Source of the DNA: Hybos culiciformis
Taxonomy: Eukaryota > Arthropoda > Insecta > Diptera > Hybotidae
Direction of reading: 5' to 3'
Assembly: GCA_964007475.1 (NCBI GenBank)
Contig: OZ023275.1
Location: forward strand, 31,625,619-31,689,618
DNA length: 64,000 nt
Position numbers and translations under genes: made by a program. The notes under the pieces were generated by a model. The model was not told the DNA's origin. It saw only the letters and a program-made list of their open reading frames with translations, and did no database searches. Positions 46,187 to 60,856 of the stretch are shown here, piece by piece (position 1 is the first letter of the stretch; each line of letters begins with the position of its first letter).

Positions 46187-49100
46187 ATGCCATTAGCTGC
46201 ACTGAATGGGAAGGTTGCAATTGTCACAGGTAAAAAAAAAAAAAAAATTAGCACTATTCGGAAAAAAAAGAAAACAAATAAATTAAAATGTTTTTAATGG
46301 ATTGTGAAAATAGTATACTTAGTACCTACCGAATAATTTTTACTTAAATTGATAATAAATTTTAAATATTTACTTTAAAAATTAGGTGTCAATAAATTTC
46401 CATTAAAAATTAATATTTATTTAATAATAATTAATAATTAATTGTATCTGTTTTTTTTTTTTTTTTTTACTTTTTAGGTGCCGGTTCTGGTATAGGTCGA
46501 GCTATATGTAAAATTTTAAGTCGTGATGGTGCAAAAATAATTGCAGCCGATTGTAATTTAGATACAGCGAAAGAAACAATATCTAATTTAGGTTCAGGTA
46601 AGAACAATGTTTAATGGGCGGCTTATTCTGTGAAGATTATACCAAATTAACATATAAAACAGCTATATCAAAACTTCTTTTTACTGCTTTTCAGAGTGCA
46701 TGTTTATAGCAAATATGTCAAATATTAACTATTTTGTAAGTCCAACCAACTAGAATAATGATGTTGCATATTTCGATATTTCTTAGCATAAATTTTATAT
46801 TAAATTGTTTGTAAATTGTTTGTCTTATTGAACTACAAATTTACGAATATTATCACTAATTCTGAATTTCTGAATTGTTAAAATTATTATGAAAATTATA
46901 AATATTATGACTTCTCAAGTTCAAGGTGTTTTTATGAAAAGAAAACATAATAAGCTCCTAAATTTATGCAAATATTTTTTTTTTTATTATTTTATATTAT
47001 TTTAATAATTAAAGATTAAACCTATTTAAACAAAATCATCGTAAGGTACAAACAAAAAAAAAACTGTTAGCACAAAAATCATTAATCTATATCATATATT
47101 AATAAGGAGTCGTGTCAGTCAACATGTCTGTCAAAACATTTACAACAGAAAGAAAGTTTTATTATTAAAATAATTATGCATATAATATATTTTTAAATTT
47201 CTTCAACTTTCAGCCATATATCACTTTCACTTTTTAATAACAAACCACTTCTAAAAAATTTAATTGGTGAATTTAATTTCTTTCCTATATCAAATTTAAA
47301 ATTTTTCAAAAGAGTAGCCAATCCTATTTTCGATTGCATTCGGCCGAATCTGAAAATACAAATTTTGATTTTATTTAAAATTTAATTTGTTTAATTTTTA
47401 TTTTCACCTCAAGCCAATACAATTCCGAGGACCATCACCAAAACCCAAGAAAGTCATTGAGTGTCTTTCTTGAACAGCTATAGGTGAAAAATTATCAGGG
47501 TTAAATTTTTCTGGATTTGGATAATAGCGTTCATCCATATGAATTAGCATTACTGGAATGCCAACGCGAGTACCTTTCTCTATTATAAAATCTGTTTCCG
47601 GAATTGCATAATCTTTTTCACAATATCGATTGAGCATGGTTAATGCTGGATATTTTCTCAGCGTTTCTAGAATAATAAAATAAGTATAGGTAAGGTAGGT
47701 GCATTAGTTTATAAATCATTTAAATAAAAAAGATATTAAACTTCTGTAATAAAATTAATTAAAACAAGATAATTGACATTTGCAATTAAGAAATTAAATT
47801 TTCGATTAACACCAAGCCAGAAGAAACTCAAACCGAATTAGATTCTGGTAATGCTTCTAACTCAATAATATCTACCGTTTTCTAAATCCATTATATTAAC
47901 TTGGTAGCATTTTTTGTCTGCATGTTTGATTGTTTCTAGATCGAATGTATACAATAATTCACTTTTTTAAGGAATTTCAATGTCTGATAAAAATGCTTTA
48001 TATAATAAAAACTTTTTTTTTATGGCTTGCGTTATTCAAATTTCTTGTGTTAAAAGTAAAATTAATAAAATAACAATGTTGCTCATACTTCGGTTTAATT
48101 AATAGGTATTTATTATATGTATAAATACCTGTAACAATTTGCTCCAAATATACCATTTCTTGTATGCATTCATAACTCATTTCACCATTATGCCTTGCCA
48201 GAGCTTGATTGACCTCATCTCGTGCCTTACTTTGTATGTCTTTGTTACACGCCAATTCATATAGAGCAAATGTCATTGTCGTTGAAGTTGTTTCAAATCC
48301 AGCTATAAAAAATACATAAGCATTTGCCAATATATCGGAGTCTTCTAATCCGTCGGGATTTTCATCTGATTTCCTTAATTCCATTAATAATTGAAAGAAA
48401 TCGTTTCTTTTAATTTTCTCTTTTTCTCTCAATTTCAAATTATTATCGACAATAAATTTAAAAAACCGTATTATTGGAATTGAATGAGTTCGAATCCCAA
48501 AAAGTCTTGCTAAATTCTTAAACTCACTCTTCAGCAATCTGGAAAACATATTATTTTTTTTAGCATTTTGAATTATTTCAAGGGCGATTTGGTGAAATTC
48601 AGTATTTGGATCCTTCAAACTATTACAATTCAATCCAAACGCTACATTTCCAATAACATCAACTGTATATCTTGCCATTAGATCTTTAATTTCAATTTCA
48701 TGTACTTCAGCTGAATCTTTCAGCGGTCGAATAAAATCATCAACAGTGATTTTTAATTCTTTTGCAATATTTACAACAATTGGGAACATATATTTCATTT
48801 TGCCTGATGTAAAAGTCGGTGACAATTTAGTTCTTTGATGTTTCCATGAACCATTTTTATTATCCATACTAAATAAATGATTTGAAATCGGATCATCTTT
48901 TTCATTTGTATAGAATCCACGATGAGGAAAAGAATAAAAATCTTTAATTAAAATATTTTTAATTAAATCTAAATCGGTAATAAATATAGTTGCCGTCGTA
49001 AATATATATGCACCAAATATAGGTGAATTTTTATCACCCTTAAATTTATTATATAGCATATTTAAATCATTATAGAAATCTTTAGAAAAATTTCCATTTG

Positions 49101-51140
49101 GAAATTTTGGTGTTATGTGTGGAATATTTTTTCGTTCAAAATATGAAAACAAATGAAGTATGAAAAAATAGCTTGACACAATTAATGTTGCCAAAATGCT
49201 TAAGAAAATAATCATTTTTTTTTCAAAATTTAAAGTTTCTTAATTTAACAATAATTTATTAGAGTCAGTTATAGTTTTAAAAGTGCACAAGAAAATTTTT
49301 TGTACGAATTTTTACTTTTCTTTTTATTATTAACATTCACAATATTATATTCTCAAATTGTTGACAATATTAATTTAACTAATTTTTGTGTAGATAATTT
49401 CATCAAATTTATAACAAAATTTTATTCTTTAATTATTTTTTAATCATTCGTTCACAAGCTAAAAACATTAATTCGAATTTCGGAAAATTAAATAAATCTT
49501 TAATAAAAAATAAATTTTTTCTTTTTTTTTTAATTATTTTATTTTCAACAATCAATAAAAAATTCAAAATATAATAAAAAGACTTTTGTTTTTATATACA
49601 TATCTTAACAAGTTCATTGGACAGGTGATTACTCATAATTAAACTTAAACTATGTACTATCATTTTTATTTATACTATATAATTAATTTTAAAATATGGT
49701 ACTTAACTGTAGGCAACGATCAATTTTTTATTAAATTTTATATTGTTTAAAAAACCTAAAATTAATCTTAAGATAATAATGTTGACAAACATATAATCAC
49801 TAATAAATGCATACTATACTACCTATATAATATATATATATATATTTTAACTTTGTTTTTAATTTTATGCCACCATATTATTATGTTTCTTTTTTTTAAT
49901 GGTTGAAAAAAAAAATCATTTTAACTTTAATACAATAGTCCGGTATGAACTTGACAATGTTGATAATTTTGATACTAAACTACATCTTGTTTATTACATT
50001 ATGATGTTTAATAAACGAACATTTTTTTTTTAAATTTTGGTAACTTGAGTTTTCATACAATTAATATGATTCATTCTTTGGTTTTTTGCCCTACTAAGAT
50101 TTTTTTTTCTTCACAAAATTTAGAATATTTACTTCAAGCTAATTTTTAAAAAATTAATTTTATCTTATCAAACAATCTAATTTGTTGTAGTTTTATAAGT
50201 TTGACAATCGCTTAATTTCAAATTATCTAACATTATTATTTGAAAATGTGATAATTAAATCACTTTTATGAAATATTTTGTTAAATAGAACATACTGCCA
50301 AATTTTATTTACACTATATTGACACCCAAAGATGTACCAGGACATAAAATTTATGTTTTTTTTTATGTCATAAATTATTAGGTTTTACGAAGTCGAGAAA
50401 GAATTTAACATTAATTTGAATGCTTCAATACTCATTTCTTTCTTAGTAGGGAATTATTAAGAGTTTCGTTACCTATATAATATAAACACTAAAGAAATTA
50501 ATTTCAGAATTTTAGTTCGAACAAAATGAACTGAAACCAATATTTATTAATCTTTTTAGAGGCATTGGCACTTAAATTGGATGTTTCATCTGATGACAGT
50601 GTCCAAAAGTCATTGATTAAATCTATTGAGAAATACAAAAGACCACCAACTATTGTTGTGAATTCTGCGGGAATAATACGAGATGCATATCTTCTTAAAA
50701 TGACTGAAATGGATTTTGATGATGTTTATAAAGTTAATTTGAAAGGAACATTTCTGACAACTCAACGTTTTGCAAATGCAATGGCCGAGTACAAGCTTTC
50801 TGGCTCCATTATCAATATTTCAAGTATTGTGGCAAAATTAAATCAAATAGGTCAATGTAATTATGCAGCAAGCAAATCGGGTGTATTGTCATTAACTCAG
50901 GTAGCTGCAAAGGAGTTTGGTAAATTTAATATTCGAGTAAATGCCATTTTACCTGGGTTTATTGATACACCAATGGTTAAAGGAATACCAGAAGATGCTA
51001 AGCAATATGCAATAAATCGTTGTCCTTTGAAACGTTTGGGACAACCAGAAGAAATAGCAGAAGTGGTTTCTTTTTTAGCATCAGATCGCAGCTCTTTTAT
51101 CAATGGTACATTCATTGAAGTTACCGGAGGATTGACTTAA
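46187..51140 (+). CDS. HSD17B8: HSD17B8-type 3-ketoacyl reductase (short-chain dehydrogenase), three exons
   Basis: Exons 46187-46229, 46478-46597 and 50560-51140 join in phase 1 at both junctions and give 247 aa, the usual length for this family. Visible motifs are the cofactor-binding TGAGSGIG (14-21), the VNSAG variant of NNAG, NISSIV with the catalytic Ser, YAASK with the catalytic Tyr and Lys, and LPGFIDTPM. The sequence closely follows human HSD17B8 (NLKGTFL, GSIINISSIV, VTGGL). That protein is a mitochondrial 3-ketoacyl-ACP reductase subunit and an estradiol 17-beta-dehydrogenase. An insect homologue most likely acts in mitochondrial fatty-acid synthesis. I see no obvious N-terminal targeting extension. 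AATAAA lies just after the stop. The 3.96-kb second intron contains a whole P450 gene on the other strand. Confidence 0.9.
47193..49215 (-). CDS. CYP6-type microsomal cytochrome P450, three exons, nested in an intron
   Basis: Minus-strand exons 49215-48129, 47666-47408 and 47349-47193 have compatible phases and give exactly 500 aa, the normal length. Features in order are an N-terminal membrane anchor (1-24), WKHQR in helix C, AGFETTSTT in helix I, ETLRKYP (ExxR), FNPDNFSP (PERF-like), the heme ligand loop FGDGPRNCIG with its Cys, and a C-terminal substrate-site strand. RGFYTNEKDDPISNHLF near residue 105 is characteristic of CYP6 in clan 3. Clan 3 enzymes sit in the endoplasmic reticulum and oxidise plant toxins, insecticides or endogenous lipids using P450 reductase. 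The substrate cannot be told from sequence. The gene is intact and lies wholly inside HSD17B8 intron 2. Confidence 0.9.
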
Positions 51141-54100
51141 TATGCGAATAAAATAATATTATTTATATTATTCTAAGATTAAATCTAATTTGATATCTAA
51201 AATAATAATTTTTAAGAAGAACTATATTTAGATATTATGTCAAAATGTTATTGATATGATAAGAATTTTTTGACATTGCAGATAATGTACATGCAAGCTA
51301 GGTTTATCAATATTGACATTTTTTCAGCTTTATTTTACTTGTTTGAATAGAAGGTTAAAGATAACAGTAATTGTTGATATTTGGTAGAATATGTGAAGCC
51401 ACAAATATAGTAGTACACATATAAAACTACGGTCAGCGGAGACTTAGCAATCTATAGTAATGTAGGTCATCTGATTCTGTCTACTATATTTCTTTATTTG
51501 AGCATTAAATGTGTCAATGATATTATATCAATATTTTTTGAAATTAAACTTGGATCATTTGGTTTGAGTTCAAATTTAATTAACATCGTATACAGTCAGT
51601 AATTTGATTAAATTTAAAGATAATATTCATTTACATTCTTTTTAACGTTAAATATTCTAAAACTTAAATTTTTCCATTATATTTATTTATGATCAGTGTA
51701 AAAAGAAATTCTTTTATTCAAAATTTACTTTGGCTACGAAATATTCGATTAGATTATTAACACAATCTAAATACAAAAAAATTTATTGATATTGATTGTT
51801 TGTCAGATCCTCAATTCATTATCCTGTTTGTTTTAACATTTTATATAATACATTAAATAAATAAGAAATATTACGCACATTATAAAATTACAAAATTTTA
51901 GGTCTGAAATTATTAGTAAATTTTAATGGTTAAAATTTACAAGAAATTTTTTACAATAAAATAAACTGTTGAAGACTGTAGTTAGGTATTTGTATTATTT
52001 ATGTAAGTTGTACTTGCTTTACTTATTAAAGCTAAAATATTCCTGTATATAAATTATGATAATCAAAATAAAAATTTGTTTATAAATTTTTTTTTTTAAT
52101 TTTAGAATTTTTAGAGTAAAAAGAAATGGGTTCTATAAAATCGTTACTATTGAACAATTGTATCTTTTTGAATATAAAAGAGCTAAAGTAAAGAAAATTT
52201 ATTTAATATTTTCATTCAAATTTTTAGCTTATCTCCAATAATAGTAATTTTTACCCTATCCAAAATTAGAATACAAATTTTCTCTTTCTTCACATAAGAA
52301 ATTTTTTGATTTTACATAAAAAAAAATTATTATTGAAAAATTTCATAATGCCGGAAGGAAATGTTCATCAAAATAACAGCTTTTTGTTATATTTTTTTCC
52401 TGAGAATATTTTGTGGTTTGAAAACTACAAAAAAAAAAATAGTTTATTAATAAACACGGAAACTTATTAGAATTAAAAAATTTTTAAGACTTTGACTATA
52501 ATATAAGATTACTCGTTTACTATAAAATCAATTTAATTCAATTTTAAGTTTCAGTTCGTCTGTCAGAAGCTGCCATTTTTAAAGTTTAGGAATAGTGTAA
52601 TTAATATTTCTTTAGGTTTATAGTTAATTTATTAACTGTTTTAAAACAAAAAAAAAGGTTAAAAATGGATTCATTTTAACCAAAAAGGCCCTATTTTTGC
52701 AGAAACATTGGAGCATTAAGTGATAAGTGTCATTAAACTTCCAAAAGTAACTTGTAATATGTTTTTATGTCTCGATGTTCTATACTACACTACTCCTAAG
52801 AATGAAATAATTTTAAAAATCAATAAAATTGCATTTAACTATCTAAAGTTCTCATATTTTCAAAAAACATAACAAAATATAAAATAGGTTATTTCTAAAT
52901 ATCAAAAAAAAAAATGTTTTTTTGATTGGCAATCAATTAAAGTTAAAATGTTAGATGAAAGTAAAGCAAAATATTTGATTACAATGAACTTTGATTTCAA
53001 TTAAAAATTATTAAATCAATGAAATAAAATTTGTTTAAGGGAACAGAATAATGAGAAACTAGCGAATTATTTCATATTCTGGTATGTGAGTGTTCGTAAA
53101 AATATATAATAATATAATATCTTTAAGTCTTTGAGCTTACTTTGAATTTGAGCACGACTTTTTTATCTTTAATTTTCTTTGTAATTTAACAAAAAATTCA
53201 TTTAACATTATTGTCAGCCACTATTAAATTGGTACTGTTCCAAATAATTATAGATAATTATTTGTAATTTGACAGATGCACTTATAGGACATAAAGGTAG
53301 TTAGTATTTTAATTTAAAGTTTAAAAGATGACAAGCTATACAAAAATAATATTTAAAAAAATTTTTAATTTTTTTTATTCTCTTATTATTTATTTTAATG
53401 CATAGTTTTTTTATTTACATTATTTTATTGTGTTTTATATAAGTGTTGGTTGACCATAACTTTTTTCATTAGGATTCACAATTCAAATTTTCGATATTTT
53501 AATTATGTATAGAATAAACTGTCACTGTAGATTATTTCCAAAAATATGTGAAAATCCTATTGTATATTTTAAAAATTAAAATAAATATTTAATTTATTTT
53601 CCATGAAATACAAAAATTATGTACATATATATATGATTTTAAAAAGGATATCCGTTCAACTGAAAATTAAAAACATTTATAAATTATATTATAAATTTTT
53701 TTCTAAAAAAAAAAATCTAAATCCTTGCATTTTATAGTTGTTGAAATTATTTTAGGAAGCTGAAAATTTTGGTCAGAAAGAAAATTTATCAACTTAATGT
53801 TTAAAGACTTACGATTTTGATGATATCCTATTTAAATTTGAACCATAAAAACTACATTAAATATCATATATTACATAGCAAAAATTTTTAATGTAAAACC
53901 CATTTAAATGGAAATTTTTTTTTACTTACTATGCGAATGATTTTTTTTCCAGTGGGTGTACCTATTTTAGCAAAATTAAATATTTTGCACTCTTAATGTC
54001 AAAAAAAAATTATTTATTATTTATACTTTCAAAAAAAAAATTTTTTTTTTCCTTCACCTTAATGATATTTCTGCATTTTAATTTAAAAATCAGCTTGACA

Positions 54101-57100
54101 TCACAAAATTTGTTTGAACTTATTCATTAAAATTTTTTTTTTTTTTAACTTTAATGATTTTCCATATCTTGTAATGAGATGTAAAGAAAATTTGCTTTAA
54201 TTAAATTGAAATTTTTATTACATCTTACGTTTATGACTTGTGTTTGTAAGTACAAATTATTTAATCAGTTGGAGGACTTAAGAAAAATCATGTTTTTTTT
54301 TTAAATTGTATATATAAATTAATAATGCGGTAACTATATGATTTCTTACGAGAATAGATCTAGTGAGAACATTGTTTTCTTATAAAACCAGAATATAAAC
54401 CAAAAATTGAGAAAAATTCTGAATAAACATTATTAATTCGGGGTAAAAATACTTACAGCATTAAACGTTACTGGAAGAATTCGCCGATATTATCGATATC
54501 ATCAACGTTTATTACACATTAAAAAAATTTCAAATTAATTCAAATATTTAATTCAATTCCAACTTTCGAAAAATTAAATAAAAACTTCATTTTATTGCAG
54601 ATCTGTTCAATGTATAAATGTGGTGGTTTTGTAACATACGTCACTTTGTCACTTATATTTTGAAAAATTATCCATAGTTTTTATAACAACTTTCTAATTA
54701 TAAATATGGAAGTGAAATTAAAACTTATATTTTTCTTCATTTCAGATTAATTTGTGAAAAATAGGAATAAAAGTGGGGTATATTTAAGGACCTTTTTCCG
54801 CATTGTTTTTTTCTTCTTCAGAAAAGTGCTGTTTCCTTAAATATATGTACATACTTCTATTTTCATTATTCTGTCGAAATTTCCTTCTTTTTTTTTTAAT
54901 TTTTTCCAAGAAAATCATACATTATATGCACAGTACCTGAATACATACATTTTCCCGGCGCAACTTAAGAATGGGAAAAAAAAACCAAAGAATGAAGAAT
55001 GAAAAATAAAAACTGTCATGTTGAATTTTTTTTTATATCTAACTTTAATTCAGGTTGATTTCATTTTTAATGAGCCCAATATATCACCATGAAAAAAACT
55101 ATTTAAAAAAAAAATAGAAACTTATTAATATGATATTGTTGTATCTACTGTTTTAGAATTTCATTTCCTTCAAATTTTCTTAATTCATATAGACAAAATA
55201 CAAATTTCCATTCAGATACATTCAAAAAGAAAGAAAACTGTGAAGGTTAAAATTTTTATGTGACTGTGTAACATGCCATTTACCTATACTCATTAGCTGA
55301 TCTTCGTTTTTGTCATATTTAACGTAAAGAAAATAATTTCCTTTGAATACGTCAAACATTTTTTTTTCTTTAATATTTCAACCTATAAAACCAAAATATT
55401 TGTGAATTTTTTATGTTGGCAAGTATATTATTTATTTTATTAATAAATAAAATGCAAAATATAAGAATTTCAAAATATTAAAAAAGATTTTTTTTTTTTT
55501 AAATAATAATGGCATGTGCAAGAAATTAAATTTTATTACATACCGACAATAATAATGAAAATTTATTGAAAAAAAAAAAATTACAAAGAAAAATATTTTT
55601 GAAGGATCTTTGTTATATCTTGGTGAAAAAAAATTAAATAAAATGAAAAATCATAAAAGTTCTTCTTATATTTATATTTTTATATCTCCTTTTTTTTTTG
55701 TAAATTGTGCGTTGGTACTTAAATACACAAAGGGAAAAATATTAGCCAGAGGCGCCAAAAATTTCAATTGAAAATTTTAACAAGCTTGCTTGTTAGCAAC
55801 TTCATATATGTGTATATTAAAAATCATATAAATTTTTCTGTTTTTCTTATTTTTCATTTTTTTTTTTTTTTTTATTAAATATGTATTATGTTATAATGTT
55901 AAAAAAAAAAAAAATTCATTCAATTATAAATGAAAATGTACATATATTATGTAAGCATTCATTACATTCATTTGGGGGAAAAAAAAAATCATCAAAAAAA
56001 AAAAAAAGACCACACCACAGGATATTTTTTCATAATAATATAATATGTGACAAGGAATATCAAATTTAAATGGAAAATTTCAAAAAAAATAAAATATATA
56101 TATTTAAAATAATATATAAAAACTCAAAAATTGAGAAATATAAAGCACTAATGAGCTCAACCTTATATTGTCGAAATGGCAAAAAAAATTTGAAGAAAAT
56201 TTTAATATGAATATTTATGTACGTTCATAATAAAACTTTACAATTTTTAGATCTTTTTATCTGAGATAGAAAAAAAAATTGTGTGTGAGAGATTTATATT
56301 ATGTTCAAGTGAGAGATTTATATTATGCTTATCAAATTTTTGTTAATATATTGATTTTCTAAATTTTGAAATGTGATGATTTACTACTCCTTAAAAAATT
56401 CCTAAATAATTAAAAGAATTATTATACAAAGACTTCAATTTTGTTTCATAAAAATATTTTTATTTTTTTTTTAATTTTTATTTGTCATTTTTATTTAATA
56501 ATAATTTTTTTTTTTTATTTTTCAAATTATACAATTTCATGCAAAAATGTTTACAAAAACTTTTAATTCTTATTTATATTTTTAACACAGTTGTGACATA
56601 TTTTTCATATTTTTTTTTTTTTTAATTTTTTATTATTAGATTAAATTAAATATTATATTAATTCATAATAATTAATTAATTTTTCTTATAAAATATTTCA
56701 TTTTAAAAAATATGCAATAAAAAGTAAAATTAATTTCACATAATAGAAAACTTTTTTTAAACTCCTTAATTATTACTTAAATATTTTATATAATTTATAT
56801 TTTTATTTTAATTAATAATATGTACTTAATATTTAATTTATTTATAACACACAATAAAAAATGCACTTAGATTTTTCTGGGAATTTAATTTTAGGAATTT
56901 TTCTAATTTCTTTACAGTAGATTGTGTAGTCTGAAGATGCCGTCGACATAAAGATAGAAATATTCGTTTCATTAGTAATAAAATATTACGAATTCAAAAA
57001 TTGATTTTTTCTTGTTTACGTATAACCACTCTGTTAGATATAAATCGTTATTTTTCTTTACTAATCTAGAAATAAGAAATAAAAATTAAAATTTTCACCA

Positions 57101-59126
57101 ATTCGTAACGTTCTTGCAAACTTTTAACGAATATTTTTTGCTCTAAGTATATAAAAATTATCCACAATGTAAATGTGACCATGATTCAATGGTCGTTGCG
57201 CAATAGAAAAAAGAAAAATCGCTAAAGTAAAATTAATAAAATTATTCATTTTCCTTAAAAATTAATTATTAAAACAATAAAAACCTATAATTGAAGACTC
57301 GATTATTTATTTTCTATATTTTTATACAAATTATAAAAATAAAAAATACCTTTATTAAAAGTAAAAAATTTTCTAAATTTTTAATTTTTAATTGAGTACT
57401 AGAAGATTTATGCTGCATAGTGTTTTAAAGTTCATTATTATATGAAAATATTTAGCACGTTTTTAAGAAAATAATATAAAATTTTTTTGGTTGAAGAAAA
57501 ATTATAAATTTACTCAACTAGAAAATATTAGTAGTAATATTCTAACGTGATACATGTTTGGGTAAAAACTATTTGGAATTTTAATACATATAATTTAGTA
57601 TAATGTTATACATTAATACATTATACAAAATTAAATACATGTACTACAGGCATATAAATTTTTATATATATATAAATAATGTGTAACCATAATCCAGGAA
57701 GGAAATATTAATTTTAGATAAAAACAAAATTATATTCTTGTCATTCATAAATAATAAGAATATATAACCTTAAATATTTCTAATATTTTGTCATAAGCAT
57801 CATTATTTTCAAAGAAATTAATAAAAATCTGAACAATTAATGAATATACCTTCTCTTAAATGAGTTAAAAAAAAAAAAAGAACCATAAAGTGAAGATTTT
57901 AAAAAATGATGGTTGTTTAGGAAACATTTTAATTGATTATTCAGAAATGACAAGTAGGTAGTTTGATAAAGTTTTTTCAATAAAAAAAAATTATAAAACC
58001 TTAACTGTGCAGCTGAGATTGTTGTTAAATATAATTGATTTTCAATTAATAAATTGATTCTTTCTATTAAAAATTTATATTTCATTAATAAAAAAAAAAA
58101 AACTTTATACGGTAATAAATTTTAATCTAAAACTAAAATAAGTTATTTTTAATGAGATTCTCAGTTTTTTTACTTCTTAATTGCAAACAAAAAAAAACAT
58201 ACTAAAAAAATTACATTTTTTCAGTTTTATAATGAATTAAAATAATTTTTTTTTTTTAAATAGAAAATTTAATAAACAGAATTTCGAAAGTTTTTAAAGA
58301 TTGTCATTCAATTCTTTTTTGTAGAAAATAAGAGATTTAAAAAAATTGATTTTTAGGCCGATGAGATACAAGTTTTACTTGTACTTTTAATTTTATTGCA
58401 CAATGAAAATTATTGCTTTACTAAAATCTTATGGTAGAGTTTTTTGTTTGAGTTTTCAATCGTGTTTACTCTGAAATTAATTTCTTTCTCAAAAAAATCT
58501 TTGTTAAGATTTCTACCATTTTAAGAACTTTAATAAACATTTTAGAACTTATTTATTTCAATATTATTGACATTTTACTCGTATTCATTAAAAGCTCTTT
58601 AATCTTAATACTGAATCCCGGGTAGTAAAAATTATACAATGTGTAAGACTTTTCAATTTTACTTTCCCAATTCCATGGTTGAAAAAGTTCTTGAAGAATT
58701 TCTTATTTATTACTTATTTCAATGCTGCAATATTTTTCTCAGTGGCACTATTTTAAAGTTCATATAAAATTATGCATATGCAAATAGAATTTTCATTCAT
58801 ACAAGTCAACAAAAAAATAAAACTTTTAATAATCTTAAAACTTTAGAGATTATTAAATTTTAATGCAAGTCTGAGAAAATTTTTCAAGCTCAACTATACA
58901 TGGAAATAACTATTAAAAAAAAATTAATTCAACTCCTAAAATAAAATAATTTTTTTTTTTGTTTTCGATAGAGATTAAAAACATACTTTTATTATATATT
59001 TATTAATATTTTTTTATACTTTTTTATCATTTTATATATTTAAATTTAATATTTTTAAGACACTAAGAAGCTTTTTTAATTTAAATTAAACTATAACTTA
59101 TACTAATCAGGTACTTGCTTAAAATA

Positions 59127-59160
<34 letters not shown>

Positions 59161-60856
59161 CTAAGATTTTGTTTTCTTATACAATTTTGTTCGAATTCGA
59201 ACGTTAGTGCACTATTTTGATTCGTAATACATTTAGATTTGTTTTTAATATAAGCTTTAAGTTAAAATATCTTAAAATGATTTATTCAGAAGATCCCAAA
59301 CTGTAGTTTTATAGTTTAGTTGTACAGAAAAAAATAAGAAGGTTATATAGTATACTGTGTGAAAAGATGATAAATGATTTAATCAAATTGTTTTTATATA
59401 AATAGAAATTAAAAGATGTAACATCTTATATTGTCTATTTTTCTTGAATAAATAAAATAAATCTAAACATAAACATAATTATTTGATTTCCATATTTCAA
59501 ACGATAAAAATGAAAATCTCGTTTATAATGTTTTATTTGACTGTTCTGTCGATAATTCAGATTTTTTTTTTAAACATGATATGAAATTAAAAGTCTGTCA
59601 TAATTATGTTCAATTAATGTCGTTAGGATACTTCTAAAAAATCTTTAGATTATTCATTTGAATTTTTAAATTTACATTTGTAAGCAAAATAATTTAACAA
59701 TTTTAACTTCATTTTACAGATTTTCATAATTTTCATATTCAATTCATTTTTTTGATCTGATCATTTAATCTATCATAAGTTAAGTATATCTTTTTTTTTT
59801 ATCAATTTATGGGACGCAATGCTAATTAGAATATTTTGTTTCAAAATTATAAACGGTTTAGCAAATCAGTGAAAATAATCAACAATAATTTTTTGAATGA
59901 AAAATTGTCTAGCATGTTAACTTAAAGCTAAAAAAAAAAAGTAGGACTTTATTTGAACAAAATATTTTAAATATCTTGAATAATATTATCAATTTATTTG
60001 TTTATAATAAATAAAGATACTAATTCTGAAATGTTACTTTCTGAATTATAAATAGAGCATAAAAAGTATGAATGTGATTATTAAAATATTAAGTGTAAGA
60101 GACAATGTTCAATCAATTCTTTTTTTTATAAAAAGTTAGTATGCTTTTATGCTGATTTTTGCAGTACGATCAATAATTACATAGATGAATAATATTTTAA
60201 TTCTTTAAATTTTAATTATTTCAGTGAGATCAGTCTTCTATACGAAATTTTACAAACATATTTCAACGCTGATTTTTTTTTCATATCATATTAATTTAAA
60301 TTCATATTAAAAAAAAAAATTCTAAAATTTAATTAAAAATGGCAGTAAGAGCTAAAAATAATTTTGTAGTGGTATGAATTTGATTTAAGGATTTTTTCAA
60401 TGAAATATTATTTCAAAATTAATTTGGAACTTTAATAAAAGGCTCGAAACTGCAAATTTTATTATAACCTTATTACACATTCCTGTCTTTTATTCATTAT
60501 TTATTCTTTTTTGTATTATAACTCCATTGATGTTAATTGACAATTCAATGTATTTTATTATAAAATAATTGTTATGTGTGATGAGGTCTATTATTGTGAA
60601 AACTATAAAGATCAACTCATAACAAAACCTTACTAAAGAAATTTTATAAAAATTGACAAATGAGCAATTCGAGCCAAAATTCAAATTCTATTGAGTACTT
60701 ATTATATCTAAAAATTTCTTAAAATTAAAATTTAATTTACATTTCGATTAATATGATTCGATTTAACGCACTTTACAAAAAAAAAAAAAACTAAAAAATA
60801 TTTTTGGCTTCCTACTTATGCCTAAAATACGCTTAAGATCTAAGTATTTTCCCTTT
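51141..60856. other. Gene-poor convergent interval
   Basis: About 9.7 kb between the 3' ends of HSD17B8 (+) and the kirre-like gene (-). It is very AT-rich with long A/T homopolymers and a (TA)n tract near 59125-59150. I found no exon, RNA gene or transposon end. The part nearest 60857 is presumably the 3' UTR of the kirre-like gene (minus AATAAA signals near 60489 and 60502). Open frames such as 55881-56069, 57837-58085 and 60490-60684 are low-complexity chance frames. Confidence 0.5.

Noticed and set aside
55881..56069. Lys-rich small frame
   Set aside because: Produced by poly(A) runs; no start context, splice site or conservation evidence.
59120..59160. (TA)n tract followed by a T run
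   Set aside because: Ordinary microsatellite in AT-rich DNA; no sign of function.
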